DNA from: Xiphias gladius
Lineage: Eukaryota > Chordata > Actinopteri > Istiophoriformes > Xiphiidae
Direction of reading: 5' to 3'
NCBI RefSeq assembly: GCF_016859285.1
Contig: NC_053415.1
Span: 13,657,501-13,721,500 of the forward strand
Length of the DNA: 64,000 nt
Below the pieces are notes generated by a model that had not been told where the DNA came from, made no database searches, and saw only the letters and a list, made by a program, of their open reading frames with translations. This document shows, piece after piece, positions 11,149 to 23,500 of the stretch. Position 1 is the stretch's first letter. Each line of letters starts with the position of its first letter. The translations under genes were made by a program, and so were the position numbers.

Positions 11149-14100
11149 CTACTTGGTTTGTTGGTATGAATATGGGGAATGATTTCTGGATGTGTCCACT
11201 TGTGACTGTGCACCATTATCCTGGAAGAGAGAGTGAGATAACCCTAATTCTTTGCCACTGCCATTTTGCTAGCAAGGAGCTGTTGTTTTAAATGAAGATA
11301 ATGTTTTATATACAAAAGGCATTGATGTTAAAACATACCTCCACAGGAACAGTAGTTGTCTGCAAGTGTGCATATTGTGGGATATATGCTCCTTGCATAG
11401 CTGTGTTGGCGGCCATAAACTGCACAATGAAGAAAAGAAAAACACTCATATAGAGATCATATCCATAATCTATACATTTTACAGTTTAATGAAGCAATTT
11501 TAAATACCTTATTCTCAAATAATTATAATGTGTGAACTTATTTCTGATTCAATGCAGGATTGTCTCACCGTTCCTGCACTACCCAGAGAGAGGTGACTCA
11601 TCTGCTGTGTGAGGGGGGCCATCATGGAAGTAGGCTGCAGTGACATGGATGGGTCCATAGAGGGCGATATCACTGTACCCTGGAAGAAAAGTGCAAGCAG
11701 GTAAGAGAAGAATGTATGCAGCATGGTGGAGTATCTTTCTGTAAAATTGAAATACTTTCCAAAAATCTGAGTGAATAAAGATCATTGAATGCCACAAGAG
11801 TTACGCCTGAATTTCAGGCAAAGCGAAACGGAATAATCTCATATTTCTCATCTCATGACCACAGCAGAAGGTGAGTAGTCACAAGTTGAACAAGTTGTCT
11901 ATAAGCATCTTGACTGGCCTGATGCATCTGACAGGGTTTTCTCGTCTATGTTGGCTCAAAGGACTCTCCTCTCTCAGTTCAAACCCATCTGTTATGAAAT
12001 ATTGGGCATCTGTCATCAATTACACATCTTTATGTAGCCTCTCTAAGGCTGTCGTTTTTACATTCCTATATAAACACTTTAGCATAGTAAATCCTTAAGG
12101 ATCAGTGTCACTTTATGTGTAAGCACTACTCTTCCATATTGTGTCTGTTTGTTGACAGAAAAATGTTTCAATTCTGTAACAACCACAGAGAGAAATGTTT
12201 CTGTGAAACAGAAAAAAGACAAAAGCAAAAGAAAATTGCGATGAATAAAGTGATGATGAGTAGATGAAGAGATTTTGCTCTTACTGGGTGCTGCATGATG
12301 TACTGTTGATGAGGCACCCAGGATGGGTTCTGCACCTGGAACATCACACAAACACACTCTGTAAACACACTGGCACTGAGCAGCTGCTATTCACAGAGAT
12401 CACATGCTACTGTGATTGGCACAGCATCAAGCATGAAAGGCCACAGTGCCCTTTGTCACATTTAACCTAAGCTTCCAAAACCTCAAAGGACATGTTTCTG
12501 AATCCTGATGACACATGGTTTATGAGTTACGACATGTAAAACTGCTGAATGAAATATTTTTTTAAGTATTGCAAGTATTGCTTTTTCTCAAAGCCAAGTA
12601 TACTCTATTGATGAGAAGCATTCAAACCTGGTATGTCGAAACTGGAGACATGTAAGGAGACATGGACGTTTGAGCGATCATCCTGTTTGAGATACTGTAT
12701 GCTGGTGGGAAAAATCTGTGGACACAGAATAAAGCGTATTTCAATAAAAATAACAAAGTGAATTAGGTACAGCAAAATATATTGGCCATGACAGTGCAAT
12801 CTAATCTGTTGTTGTAGTTTACCCATTTTGCATAGCAGCTGCACTGGGGTCATATGTGAGTGTCATTCCAGCCTGCGGGAAAAGGACAGCACAGGTTTGG
12901 CAACTAAACTGATGCATACAATTCAAACACTTAACCAACACAAAAGCATTGTACTACAGTCTATTGTGTAGCTATTACACTCAAACCTGAAAGAGGGCGC
13001 CCTTGACTACACAAAACTTTACAATAAACAGCAGAGAGTACAACCAGGATTACAATAATCAATAATCAATAAAAATCAAAAGCTCTTCAGAGTGGCAAAT
13101 GTGATACTGTACATGTAATTTATTCCTTTAGATGAATCAGCAACATTAAGCACCAATAAAGTTAGTCAAAAGTGATTCTTTTTTTTGCCAGGCTGTAATA
13201 TTTGTTACATTCTCTGTTTTCATCAAGTAACACCTGAAGTTTATCCTTTGCTATTCCTATCTGGTCATGGATTGATTCCCATCGGCCACTCAGACCTCTC
13301 ACTTTGTCCCGGGCACCACCTACCAGTCTCGAGTCACCGTCCCTTGCCCAACCCCGACTATTCTGGGCAAATTTATTTTGACTTTGTCTCTTTTTCTGCC
13401 CTCCATCAGCAAACTTGCACAGCAAGGGTTCAGAGGGTGCTAAAGGAAGAAAAAATGGTGGGAGAATAAATTAAAAGGTTTGTCTTAAACAAATAGTGCT
13501 TTCACACATGCACTGCAACCCTGAACTTATCTAGACATTACTCAGAGGAGCTGTCTGTGAGAACACAAATGTCCGAATCAGTTGAACCAGACATTAAATG
13601 AACTTTACCCTGCTAGCTCCCAAGTACAAATCTGTGTAATGTCCGATTGCGCCGATGTGTGAATAGAGCAGGTAACTGTCTGGAGACTTCACAGAGAGCA
13701 AGTGGGCATGTCGATGATGTTTCTATCCTGCCTCCTGCACGTCCTACCCAGATGTCACCCCTCGACTAAACCAGACGGAGTATTTCCAGAAGGTGAGAAC
13801 GCACCTGACCTGGAAAATCTCCGGTTGTTTGCTACATGTGTGAAAGGGCTACTCCAGACAATGCCCGGACTTAATTCTCCGGACATTGTCTGGAGTTCAT
13901 ATGAGAAAAGGGCTTTTCACTCCCTGAAGCCTGGGAGTACACATTTACTAGCCAGTTTGGGAACACAGACCTCTAATTTGGCAGCTGTGGAGCTGTAATC
14001 CCCTCCCCTTCCTTAGAGAGGCAAGGCCAGCAGAGACTATTTCAGTCTAATAATCCAATTAAAAACCTTAGAGAGGGAGCTGAGGCAACACAGAGCAGCT

Positions 14101-17100
14101 CTCTCTCTCTCATTTTCTTTGTCTGTACTCTGCCACTTAGGGCTGAGTGTCTATGAGCTCTTTAACAGCAGACTCACTGACTCCTGTTGGAAGCATGAGT
14201 CAGTTGGCCGACCACTTCATCCTGTCTATACAACTCCGCCTACTGTGCACATTATAGTCATAAGAATATTTTCTTTCACATATTCTTTTCATGGCCTTGC
14301 AGTTATCCTACTTTACTTTTCTGCTGTGAAAGTCTGCAAATATTAGATAATTATATAGTATATCTTACCTGGAACACCTGCAGATGTCTTAATAAATTTT
14401 CCATTGAAGTGAGAAATGACTGCATCACATTTTTCAGTTGACTCCATCCTGAAGTTATCAAAGACAAACAGAGCACAACTACATCAACAATAACTGCAGT
14501 AATGAGGGTGAGCAGGTGCTTTCCAAGATGTGCTTCCTTTCTGGGTGGGTGGAAAAGGTGGTTAAAATCAAAGATTTTTATCTGCAAGTCTACATATGCT
14601 GTGGAATCGACCTGTATTGTCTTCACCATTTTTACCACACAGACCCATTAATGAACACCCACACACACAAACATTCATCTGATGCATTATGATTTTTTGT
14701 TTTGTCAGTCATGACCCTGGCCATGCCTGTCAGGTATTTCTGTCAAAGCGTCTGGGTATGCAAGTATGACTGGCAGAAGTGAGCATTACCAGTATAATTA
14801 AATCACAAGTCATTGTGAAACTATTTTTTCAAGGAGTTTCCATTTGTCCATACAAGAAGTGTTCTTTCTGCCTTGTTATTGACAACATACAGTAGTAATG
14901 TCTTTTTTTAGTTAATTTTAGAAATGAAACAAATTCTGCATTGAATTGATGATGAGAAATCTGCAAAACTCAGTTTATTTTTAATCTTTTTTTTTTTAAC
15001 AATTTGAAAGGTGTCATGACAATTACAATTGGTTTAGAATGGTAGCCTTGATCTCAATCCTGTGGTATTGTTAGTATTATTGTCTCTCAAAAGTAATTTC
15101 CCATAGACTTTGTTGGCTAATGTTGTAAAGGGAATATTGCCACTTGTCTCATTTCCCATCTCTGGCATAATTTCCATTTCACTGGTCGAACAGTGGTCTC
15201 TTCCTGTTTACTGCTGTAAAGGGGTCCTTTTTGGACATGAAGCCAGCCAACAAATTTCCTGAAAAATGGCAATGGCAAACCATGTAAAATGCTAGTTGGA
15301 GGCTGAAAGAGGCTGTCAGTTTTCTCAGTTGGATACCATGTATTTAGTTTAGTCATAACTATGTGTTATATTTGACGTAGTTTAAATTTATTTATTGTTA
15401 AAATGCTACAGTATACATAGCCCCAGTGAAAAAAACATCTTGATAATGTTTCAGTTGCATGAGTCATTCACAATAAATTACACGAGCAACTGACCTGGCA
15501 AAGCCCACTCCTCTGCTAGCTCCACTGGAGTCTCTCAGGATGCGTGTGGATATGACCTGGCCGAAGTGCTTTAACATATTTTCTAGCTCCTGCTCATCCA
15601 TAGATAAAGGTAAGTTGGAGATATACAAGTTTGTGGGGTCTTGTTCTTGTTGCTGTATGGTCAAAAAAAGAGAGAGAAGAAGCCAGAGGTAATGTAATTA
15701 CACTATTGGAAATGCTTGAAACACACTGGCATACACAAGGAAATTTCTTTCTGCATCACATTCAAACTGACGTCAGTTATGTAGTAATGTAAGGAAGGCG
15801 GAAGAGAGGAGGGAAGGAGAAATTTCCTTGCAATTCAATATAATTTATCCCTAGAAATAGTAAAACATTAAACAGACTTTTCGTACAAGCCTTAATAATG
15901 GGGTTATCATGTCTCTGCTTCTTCCTGTCTGTCTCTGTTGGGGGGTTTATGTAATAAAGGGTCACTGTGAGCAGTGATAATTGGGGATTTGCATGCAGCC
16001 CACGGTGGCTTAAGGCTCACATCAGCTGATTTCTTGCTGTATTTTAATAGCATCAGCAAAAACTAAAGACACAGCTACGAGTCCTTGGGGAGAAACTTCT
16101 CACCATTACTATTGATCAATGTTGTGTTGCAGTCAGAGTCAGCTATAGGGCCAGACTGCTTTACTAAAAGAAATACACTGACAGAAAAACCAAAATTTCA
16201 CAATTATAGGACAATGAATGGGCCATAGTCTGCACTGCAATAAAACCGTAAGTAAGGTTTTTAAGGTTCCTAAGTCAGAGGATCTGGAAAGAGATGGAAG
16301 GACAGATGAGAAGATGGATCGAGGGTTGCAGGGAGGTGTTTCAGAACTTCAGCTCTGTGCAGCTCCAATAACTCTAAGGGGAGCAGGAGACCTTCAGTTA
16401 TACACCTACCTGCTTTTCACACATAGGCGCACACACACATGCGTATGTTTGTACACATGCACAAATTGTGTCCAAAAGCAGAAAAGGCTGTTTTTCCTTT
16501 CTTTCTTTACCTTTTAGGTCTTTGGTGACAGAGCCAAGCATTTATCCTGCTAAGTGCCACCTAAATGACCCAACAGTGAGGCAACTGATAAATTGTTAAT
16601 GATGGGAAGCTGATTTCTTTTCCACTGTTATCCGTGTACACCCACCACTTAATGTAAGATTCATTTTGACCTAGTCTTTACTGTCACATAGTTTCAATTC
16701 TAGAAGGAACTTCCTGTGACTTATTTAAAAACGGTTAGAGGGTAAAGTAAAAATGACCATGTTGTACTAATTCAGCAAATCAATCATAACAGCTCCTCTG
16801 TTGTAAGACTGACTGTACCATCGCTTGAGAGAATTTTGAAAGAAAGAAGTGAGATAAGACATCTGTTTGTGCATCGAATGGGTCACCACCCATCAGTCAG
16901 TCATTAACTGTGACTGACACATGCTTGTGGATGAAGAGCTGATGAAGAGAGGTACGGCTGATGAAGGGGTGTCACTCTTTGTCTTGCTACAGAGACAGGG
17001 AGTGTGACATGCTGTAAAAATAATCTTAATGAATGCAAAGAGCATAAATACTGTTGTCACTCTGCTCCACAGTCACACCTGGTAGGTGCCCAGTGCAGCT

Positions 17101-17563
17101 TCAGTCTGATCTGTTGACCACTGAGCAGTTCCACTGGAGAAGCTGGGACATTAAGTGTCTTCCTGAGGGGAACTTCAATGGTGGGAATGATGAATGGGCA
17201 TGTGCTGCTCTTTCACTTACCACATCCGGATTGATCCTGCTGATCTAGGGATTAAACTGTGACTTTGCAGTCACAGGAAACAATATAAAACAATGCTGTT
17301 CTTCTATATATTTCATGTACATAGATTGATAAAACCATCTTAAGGAATTCCATGATATATAATTTTGCCTATATTAATGACTTCTTATACAAATGGGCAT
17401 TAGGTGAATCCCTTTTATTTATACAGAGAAAGGGACACACATACCCAAAACATTCACTGAAATAATATACGGTCAAAAGAAGGGAAACTCTTATCTGGCC
17501 ACTTCCCACCACCTGCCTTTGAAATAATAATGAGAGAAAGTCTGTTGAAGAATGCCTGGGCAG

Positions 17564-17594
<31 letters not shown>

Positions 17595-20500
17595 CAGGAA
17601 AATGGACCTTTCTCAGAGAGTCCATTAAGCCCAAACAAGCTTCTGCAATAGTGAGAATAGAGGTGGACTGAAAGGCTCACACTTTATAATAGCATTTACC
17701 TTCCACAATACAAAGATTAAATTTAGGCATGCCCCCCAAAGCTGTTCTCTTTTAATTAAAAAAGTAAAATGGGTGCACAGAGGCATGTCAAGAAGCTCCA
17801 CAGATGCCCAGACAAGGAAATGAGGCAAAGAGTTCTTGCTCATTGCTCTAAGGGAACTAATTTTCCCACACTGGTTCCTGTTACCATAACAACACACAAT
17901 TATTTACTTCCACTTTATTAACCAGGCATTAACTATACTATTAATACAACAGGAGTCAAAAAGACTTTATGGCAAATGAAAAAGAAACAGAATTAGACGA
18001 GAGAATAAAACAAATAAAGAAGAGGCAGAGCACCAAGTCCGGCAGCTCAAAATGCAGGAGGTGGCCTGTGGAAATGATAGCAGCATTGTCTCACCAATGC
18101 AAAAACAGAGAAGGAGGGTTGAGCAACGATCTATGACATCATTGTAAAAATATGAGCAACAGGAAGTGGTTTCAGTGTGCTGCTGAAAATCACCACCATG
18201 TGAGTACAGAGCTAAACAGTCCCCCCTTTTTTATTTTAGCCAAACTAAATCACTGTATCAAACTTTTAAAAAATCACCTGAAATCCTCCACACAGCTTGC
18301 TGGCCTTTTGTTGGGTGTAAAGTTCTTCACAAAGTAATTCATTAATTTGCAATATAATTATCTTGTTTCAAACCAACCTACATGTATGTAAGTGCCTCTT
18401 GATCCCTGGATGCAGTTCTATTCTGAAGAGTAGACATTACATATCGTCTACATATCATGTTAAAAATTACCCCTATAATCTACAGTGACAGTGATATCAG
18501 ACAAGATGTACCCTGCATTCAACCAGGAAGATATTTAAGCAAGGGATTATGCTAAATGCTAAACTGGGTGAGAGAGCATGAATCTATGACCTTTCCTTCA
18601 TCTGAACTCTTATCTCAAATGGATGTCTCACCCAAATACTGAGATAAATGCATATTGTAAATGTCTTGTCAAAAGAAAGAGAAGTGCGGTTGCTAACATA
18701 GTGACTCCGCAGGTAAATGTCAAGTTCAAACTCAAGTCACAATTAAACGTCAAGTTCAAACTCATGAACACAAACCACAAAAGCCCATCTACTGTTTGCT
18801 GTTACACAATAACCTGATATTGTCTTCATTGTTAACAATACAAATTCTGTGACTGCAGTTAGTCCAGCAGAACACATACTCAGCCTGCATTAACATATCT
18901 GCACCTATTATTTGTGCAGTCTTCGATAAAATGCATATGCAAAAAGGACAGAGCCTCACCTTGCAGACACACACTATTTACAAGCAAACTCAGACTTTCA
19001 AACTGCAACAACCTGGTGTGAATGTGTCACATCTTCTTCTGAAAATGTACAGAAGTGCCTCAGTAAATTTGGAGCTGAATGGTGCAAATGCCTAAAATCA
19101 AATTAAGTTCCATACACACGCATACACACATACACAGTTTTCGCACTGGCTTCCTTCATGATTTTAGTCAGTAATCTCAGTGGCACAGAGCATTCTACAG
19201 ACCAAATGTTGGGGAGCATACACCTAGCAGTAAAGGATTCAAGTCCTGCTTTTGAATACCACAACGTTTAGGTTAAAACTGCCTGACCATCCAGATGGAG
19301 GAGTAACAGTGTTAATGGATGACTTGTATGGATGTGATATCAGGATTAGACTGTAATGAATCCTCACCTTTGCCATCTGAGCTTGGACACCAGTAGTCTT
19401 CAGGGCAGCCACAGCCTTCTGAGCTGCAGCGGGGCTGTCAAAGTCCACAAAGCCATATCCTGAGGAGACAAGCAGCATAGTTTGGTCAATATTCTATGGC
19501 CAGCACAGATAATGGCAGAGCCACTATGATGTGTGGGCTACCCTATGCCACTCTGTCATGGATAGCGATGGTCTATGTGTTCATTTGTGCATATCATGTG
19601 ATGTTATAACGAAGCTTTACGTACATTGTGTTACTGACAAGTTGTACAGTAAGTATGTATATACTTTTGCATTATATAGTTCTATCTAATTTTATATGTG
19701 TATGTGCTTTTGTGTGTGTGTTTGGAAGTAGAGGTAGAAGAATGCTGAGGATGCAGATACCAGTGTGACATTCATGGCTCAGGTCAGCTCTTTGTCCTGG
19801 GAGGTACAAACAGGGTGAAACCATAGTCCCTTGCCTGTACTGCAGCTGCTATATTTAACCTATTCAAGCTAAATTATGGTGAAAATGCCAGGGCTCTTTC
19901 AGCAGAGTCACATGGGTACTAAAAGTTTAATGTGAATGTTTTCACTCAAGAACAAAAATGTATTGATAAATTGTGAAATTAGAAGAAAAATATGGCTTTG
20001 GTCAAATAAAGAATTTTGTGAGACCTAATGTCATACAAGGTTATTGTTAAAGCCATATCTGGGTTCTATTTAAAATTCAGTCAGAGCTTTACAAGGTATT
20101 TAGCGGTGTCCCATTTCACTGAGAGCCTTCGATTAAGTATAATCCAGAGGAGAGTGACAAAGCGTTCTCTTAATCCCGTCAGCACTAGAGAGATCAGTAA
20201 GTCTCTCTTTAGCCAGGTGGGCAGTCTACTAGAACTGGAACAAACACAGCACTGTCATTCAGTGGAAAGAGGAGGAGTCGGCCTTCTCCCCAGGCACCAC
20301 CCACAGCAGTGACACACCAACAGACAAGGGCTGAGGCTTAAAATAACATGAGCTGGAAGGCAGCTTTAAGCAGCCTGGCTGTCTTGTTTCCTGACCTGTC
20401 CAGATCATCTGAGACAACTCCATAGCTGTTGACCTGAGGTTTAAGCAGAGTTCACACATTGGATTTCTACCTATTTTTTGAAAGCGTAGATGTGATATTC

Positions 20501-23500
20501 TCTCTCACAGCAAGGTGTTGATTATCCAGCCCGGCAGTTCATGAGATTTCTTTCTTCATACTTCATTAGAAGAGAAATAAAAGGGGGTGTTGGAAAGAAA
20601 AAAAAAAGGTCACACACCTTTACATTTGTTTGTAGTTTTGTCCAGGATAGCCTTTGTTGATACAATTTTGCCGTACCTAGGAGAGGAGCAGAAAGGCAAA
20701 GCATTGTTAGCAGGATTATATACCAGACAGAGCCAGTTATAAAAGACACAGAGAGGCTTGAGCAACAATCTATGACATCATTGTAAAAATACGAGAAACA
20801 GGAAGAGGTTTCCATGTGGTGCTGAAAATCCCCACCATTTGAGTGCAAAGCTGAACTGTGCCTTTTTTTTATCCAAACTAAACCACAGTATCAAACTTTA
20901 TACAGGATCACCAATGTCTTTCTCTGGAGAAGTTGCATCACTTGGGCACCATCTTGGTAAGGCCCCTGGAAATTGGGATTATCAGTCTCCTATCTTTTTA
21001 TATGGGGAGTCATGCAAATATACAGTTCTGACATTTAATTACTGTTTCCATTTTATGTTTCAGAACACTTGGTGATCCGTAAACACCGTACGGTTCTTCA
21101 TGACACATTGTTTTCACAGAAGACAACTCTTTTTTAATTTACAGATACCTGTACGTATGTGGAAAGGACTGCCTTACAAAACACAGAGATTATCACACTC
21201 AAACATCTGGTCACGTTGATGCAGATGCCTTGTTTCATCAGCGCAGTATTGGTATGCATGTGGACCACAGGAAAGTGATAATGGTAACAGCTGTGAATAC
21301 TGTTTTACTACGGTGTCTTTTCTTAAAAGAAACTTTGATGTGGGATTGTAATAAAACCTGACCGTATTGAGGTGAATGGGTAAAACCCCAAATGCTCTCT
21401 CTCTTTTCTTTTTTTTTCCACATAAAGAGTTCTAATAGCTTATTTTGCTTATTTAATATTCTATTCCAGGGCCCATTTTAAAACTGTTGTTTTACAAAAA
21501 AATATATATTTATACAGTCCAGACTGTAAGCACTGTATACAGGCATTTAATCAAACTAATCAATGAAACTAGTGGAGGTCCAGAAAAAAATCTACAAAAG
21601 CAACAAAATTGGGATAACATGACAAAATCTTGTGACAGAGGTTTTTAAAAGGCCACACAAACTGGTTGGCTTTTGATTGGGTGCAGAGTTCTTCAAAAAA
21701 TAATGAATTCACTTTCAATATAATTATTTTTTTTTCAACCCAACCTGCATGTATGCTGTAAATGCCTGGTTATCCCTGGATGGAGTTTTCAGCTTGTACA
21801 GTAGTCTCTATTCTGAAGAGTTTCTGTACTCAACAATGTGAGGAGACATTCTGTCTATACATATCACGTTAAAAATGACCTATATACTCTACAGTGACAG
21901 TGATATAAGACACGATGTACACTTCAGTCGACCAGAAGGATATTTTAGGCAGGGATTACGCTAAATGCTAAACTGGGTGAAAGAGCATGAACTTATGACC
22001 TTTCCGTCATCTGAACTCTAATCTCAAATCATGTGTGGCTACAGCATGCTTGCTCTTACAGTTCCATCAAAATGTGTTACATTTACTTGTACACGTACAC
22101 ATAGTTACAAACACACTTCAGGATTATTCAGTGTGACCCTCTGAGATTCTGAACGCCCAAGAAAAAACTCCTGTTTGCCCACAGATTTACTTAAGTGGTA
22201 AGACAAAACATTCAAAGCTTTGTGTTCTAAGTCGTTGTTATATTCAGAAAATAAAGCAAACGAAAAGTCCGAGGCACCAAGGTGCTCTCTCTGATTGGGA
22301 ATTATAAGGCATTCATTACAGCAAGAGAGCTGTGGACAAGCCCACTGTTGACAGTACCTCCCTTTTTATCCACACACATGATGTATGAAATCTCTGCATC
22401 TGTGCCCCACATGCTGATAAGTAGCTCATCATCTACGCTCTGTCCTTGTGTGGTATTAAGGATCATTTTTCATGTCATATTCAAACTAAGCCCGCAATAC
22501 TGTTGCATGTGTTGGAATCTCAAATATTAAACTATTCGATTGTTTATAAAAAGCTGATTAAATCTTAAATCCTTTAAACAGACCTGTAGGGCTCAATTTA
22601 TCATCCAAAGTCAGATCATTAGAAAAGAAGAAAATTTACTATAACATAATATTACAACAAAGAAAACACTATGTACATTTTTCATGGCATATTTACATTT
22701 AACCTTTTATTTTTTCACAACTAATTTTTATTTTACCAATATAAATATAAATCAATAAGTGACTACCACTGCAAATTAAAACTAGACTCTTAACGTAAGT
22801 AGGCCAAAAAATCAATGGCTGATCAATACAGATAATGATGAGAGGAAGTGCAGTACTCACGGCTGACAGAGCTTGACCAGGTCATGGTCTGTGGTTGAAG
22901 GGGACAGGCCTCGGATGTAGAGGTTTGTTTTGCTGAGCTGGTCCCATCCTGCAGTGCTACTGCTGCTGCTGTTGTTCGTGCTGCTGTTGGTGCTCGGGCT
23001 GGGTGGAGCCATGGGGTGTGACGATGGGGCAACGGTCGGCTGGAATAGGCAGAGAGGCACAGAAAAACTACGTTGAATTTAGGTTCAGGCTGGGTGGTAA
23101 ATAACATTGTCCATTTAATCATATTTTGCAAAATGTAAGATTTCGAACATGGCTCAAGTTCTCAACTCTAAATGAATGATGAGTTAAATTTTTCACAAAA
23201 TGTGCCCAAAAACTTCACAACATTTTTTTTAATACTATAAGATTTAACTCTACAAAACACGAGTTTAACTTTTTACCATGCGATTGAGAATACATTGAGA
23301 GAAATTTAACATGAGACAATGAAACACTGCTGTTTCATTGATGGGTGTGGCTGGGTGTGGTCAGAGATTTTTAAACCTGCAAAAATTTTGGTATTAATTG
23401 GTATTAATTTGGAGTCATGCTTGTGGCCACCTGAAAAATTTAAATCCAGTATTCACTCTTCATTTAGCTCTGTTTTGCTCTTCACAAACACCTGGGAGAA

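Noticed and set aside
11579..12368. Alternative reading frames through the rbms1 C-terminal exons
   Set aside because: Only the frame with [13 protein letters not shown] and [21 protein letters not shown] keeps phase across all exons and matches the family.
19197..19262. tRNA-like B-box (GATTCAAGTCC) suggesting a tRNA or SINE head
   Set aside because: No convincing A-box at the right distance and no cloverleaf could be drawn.
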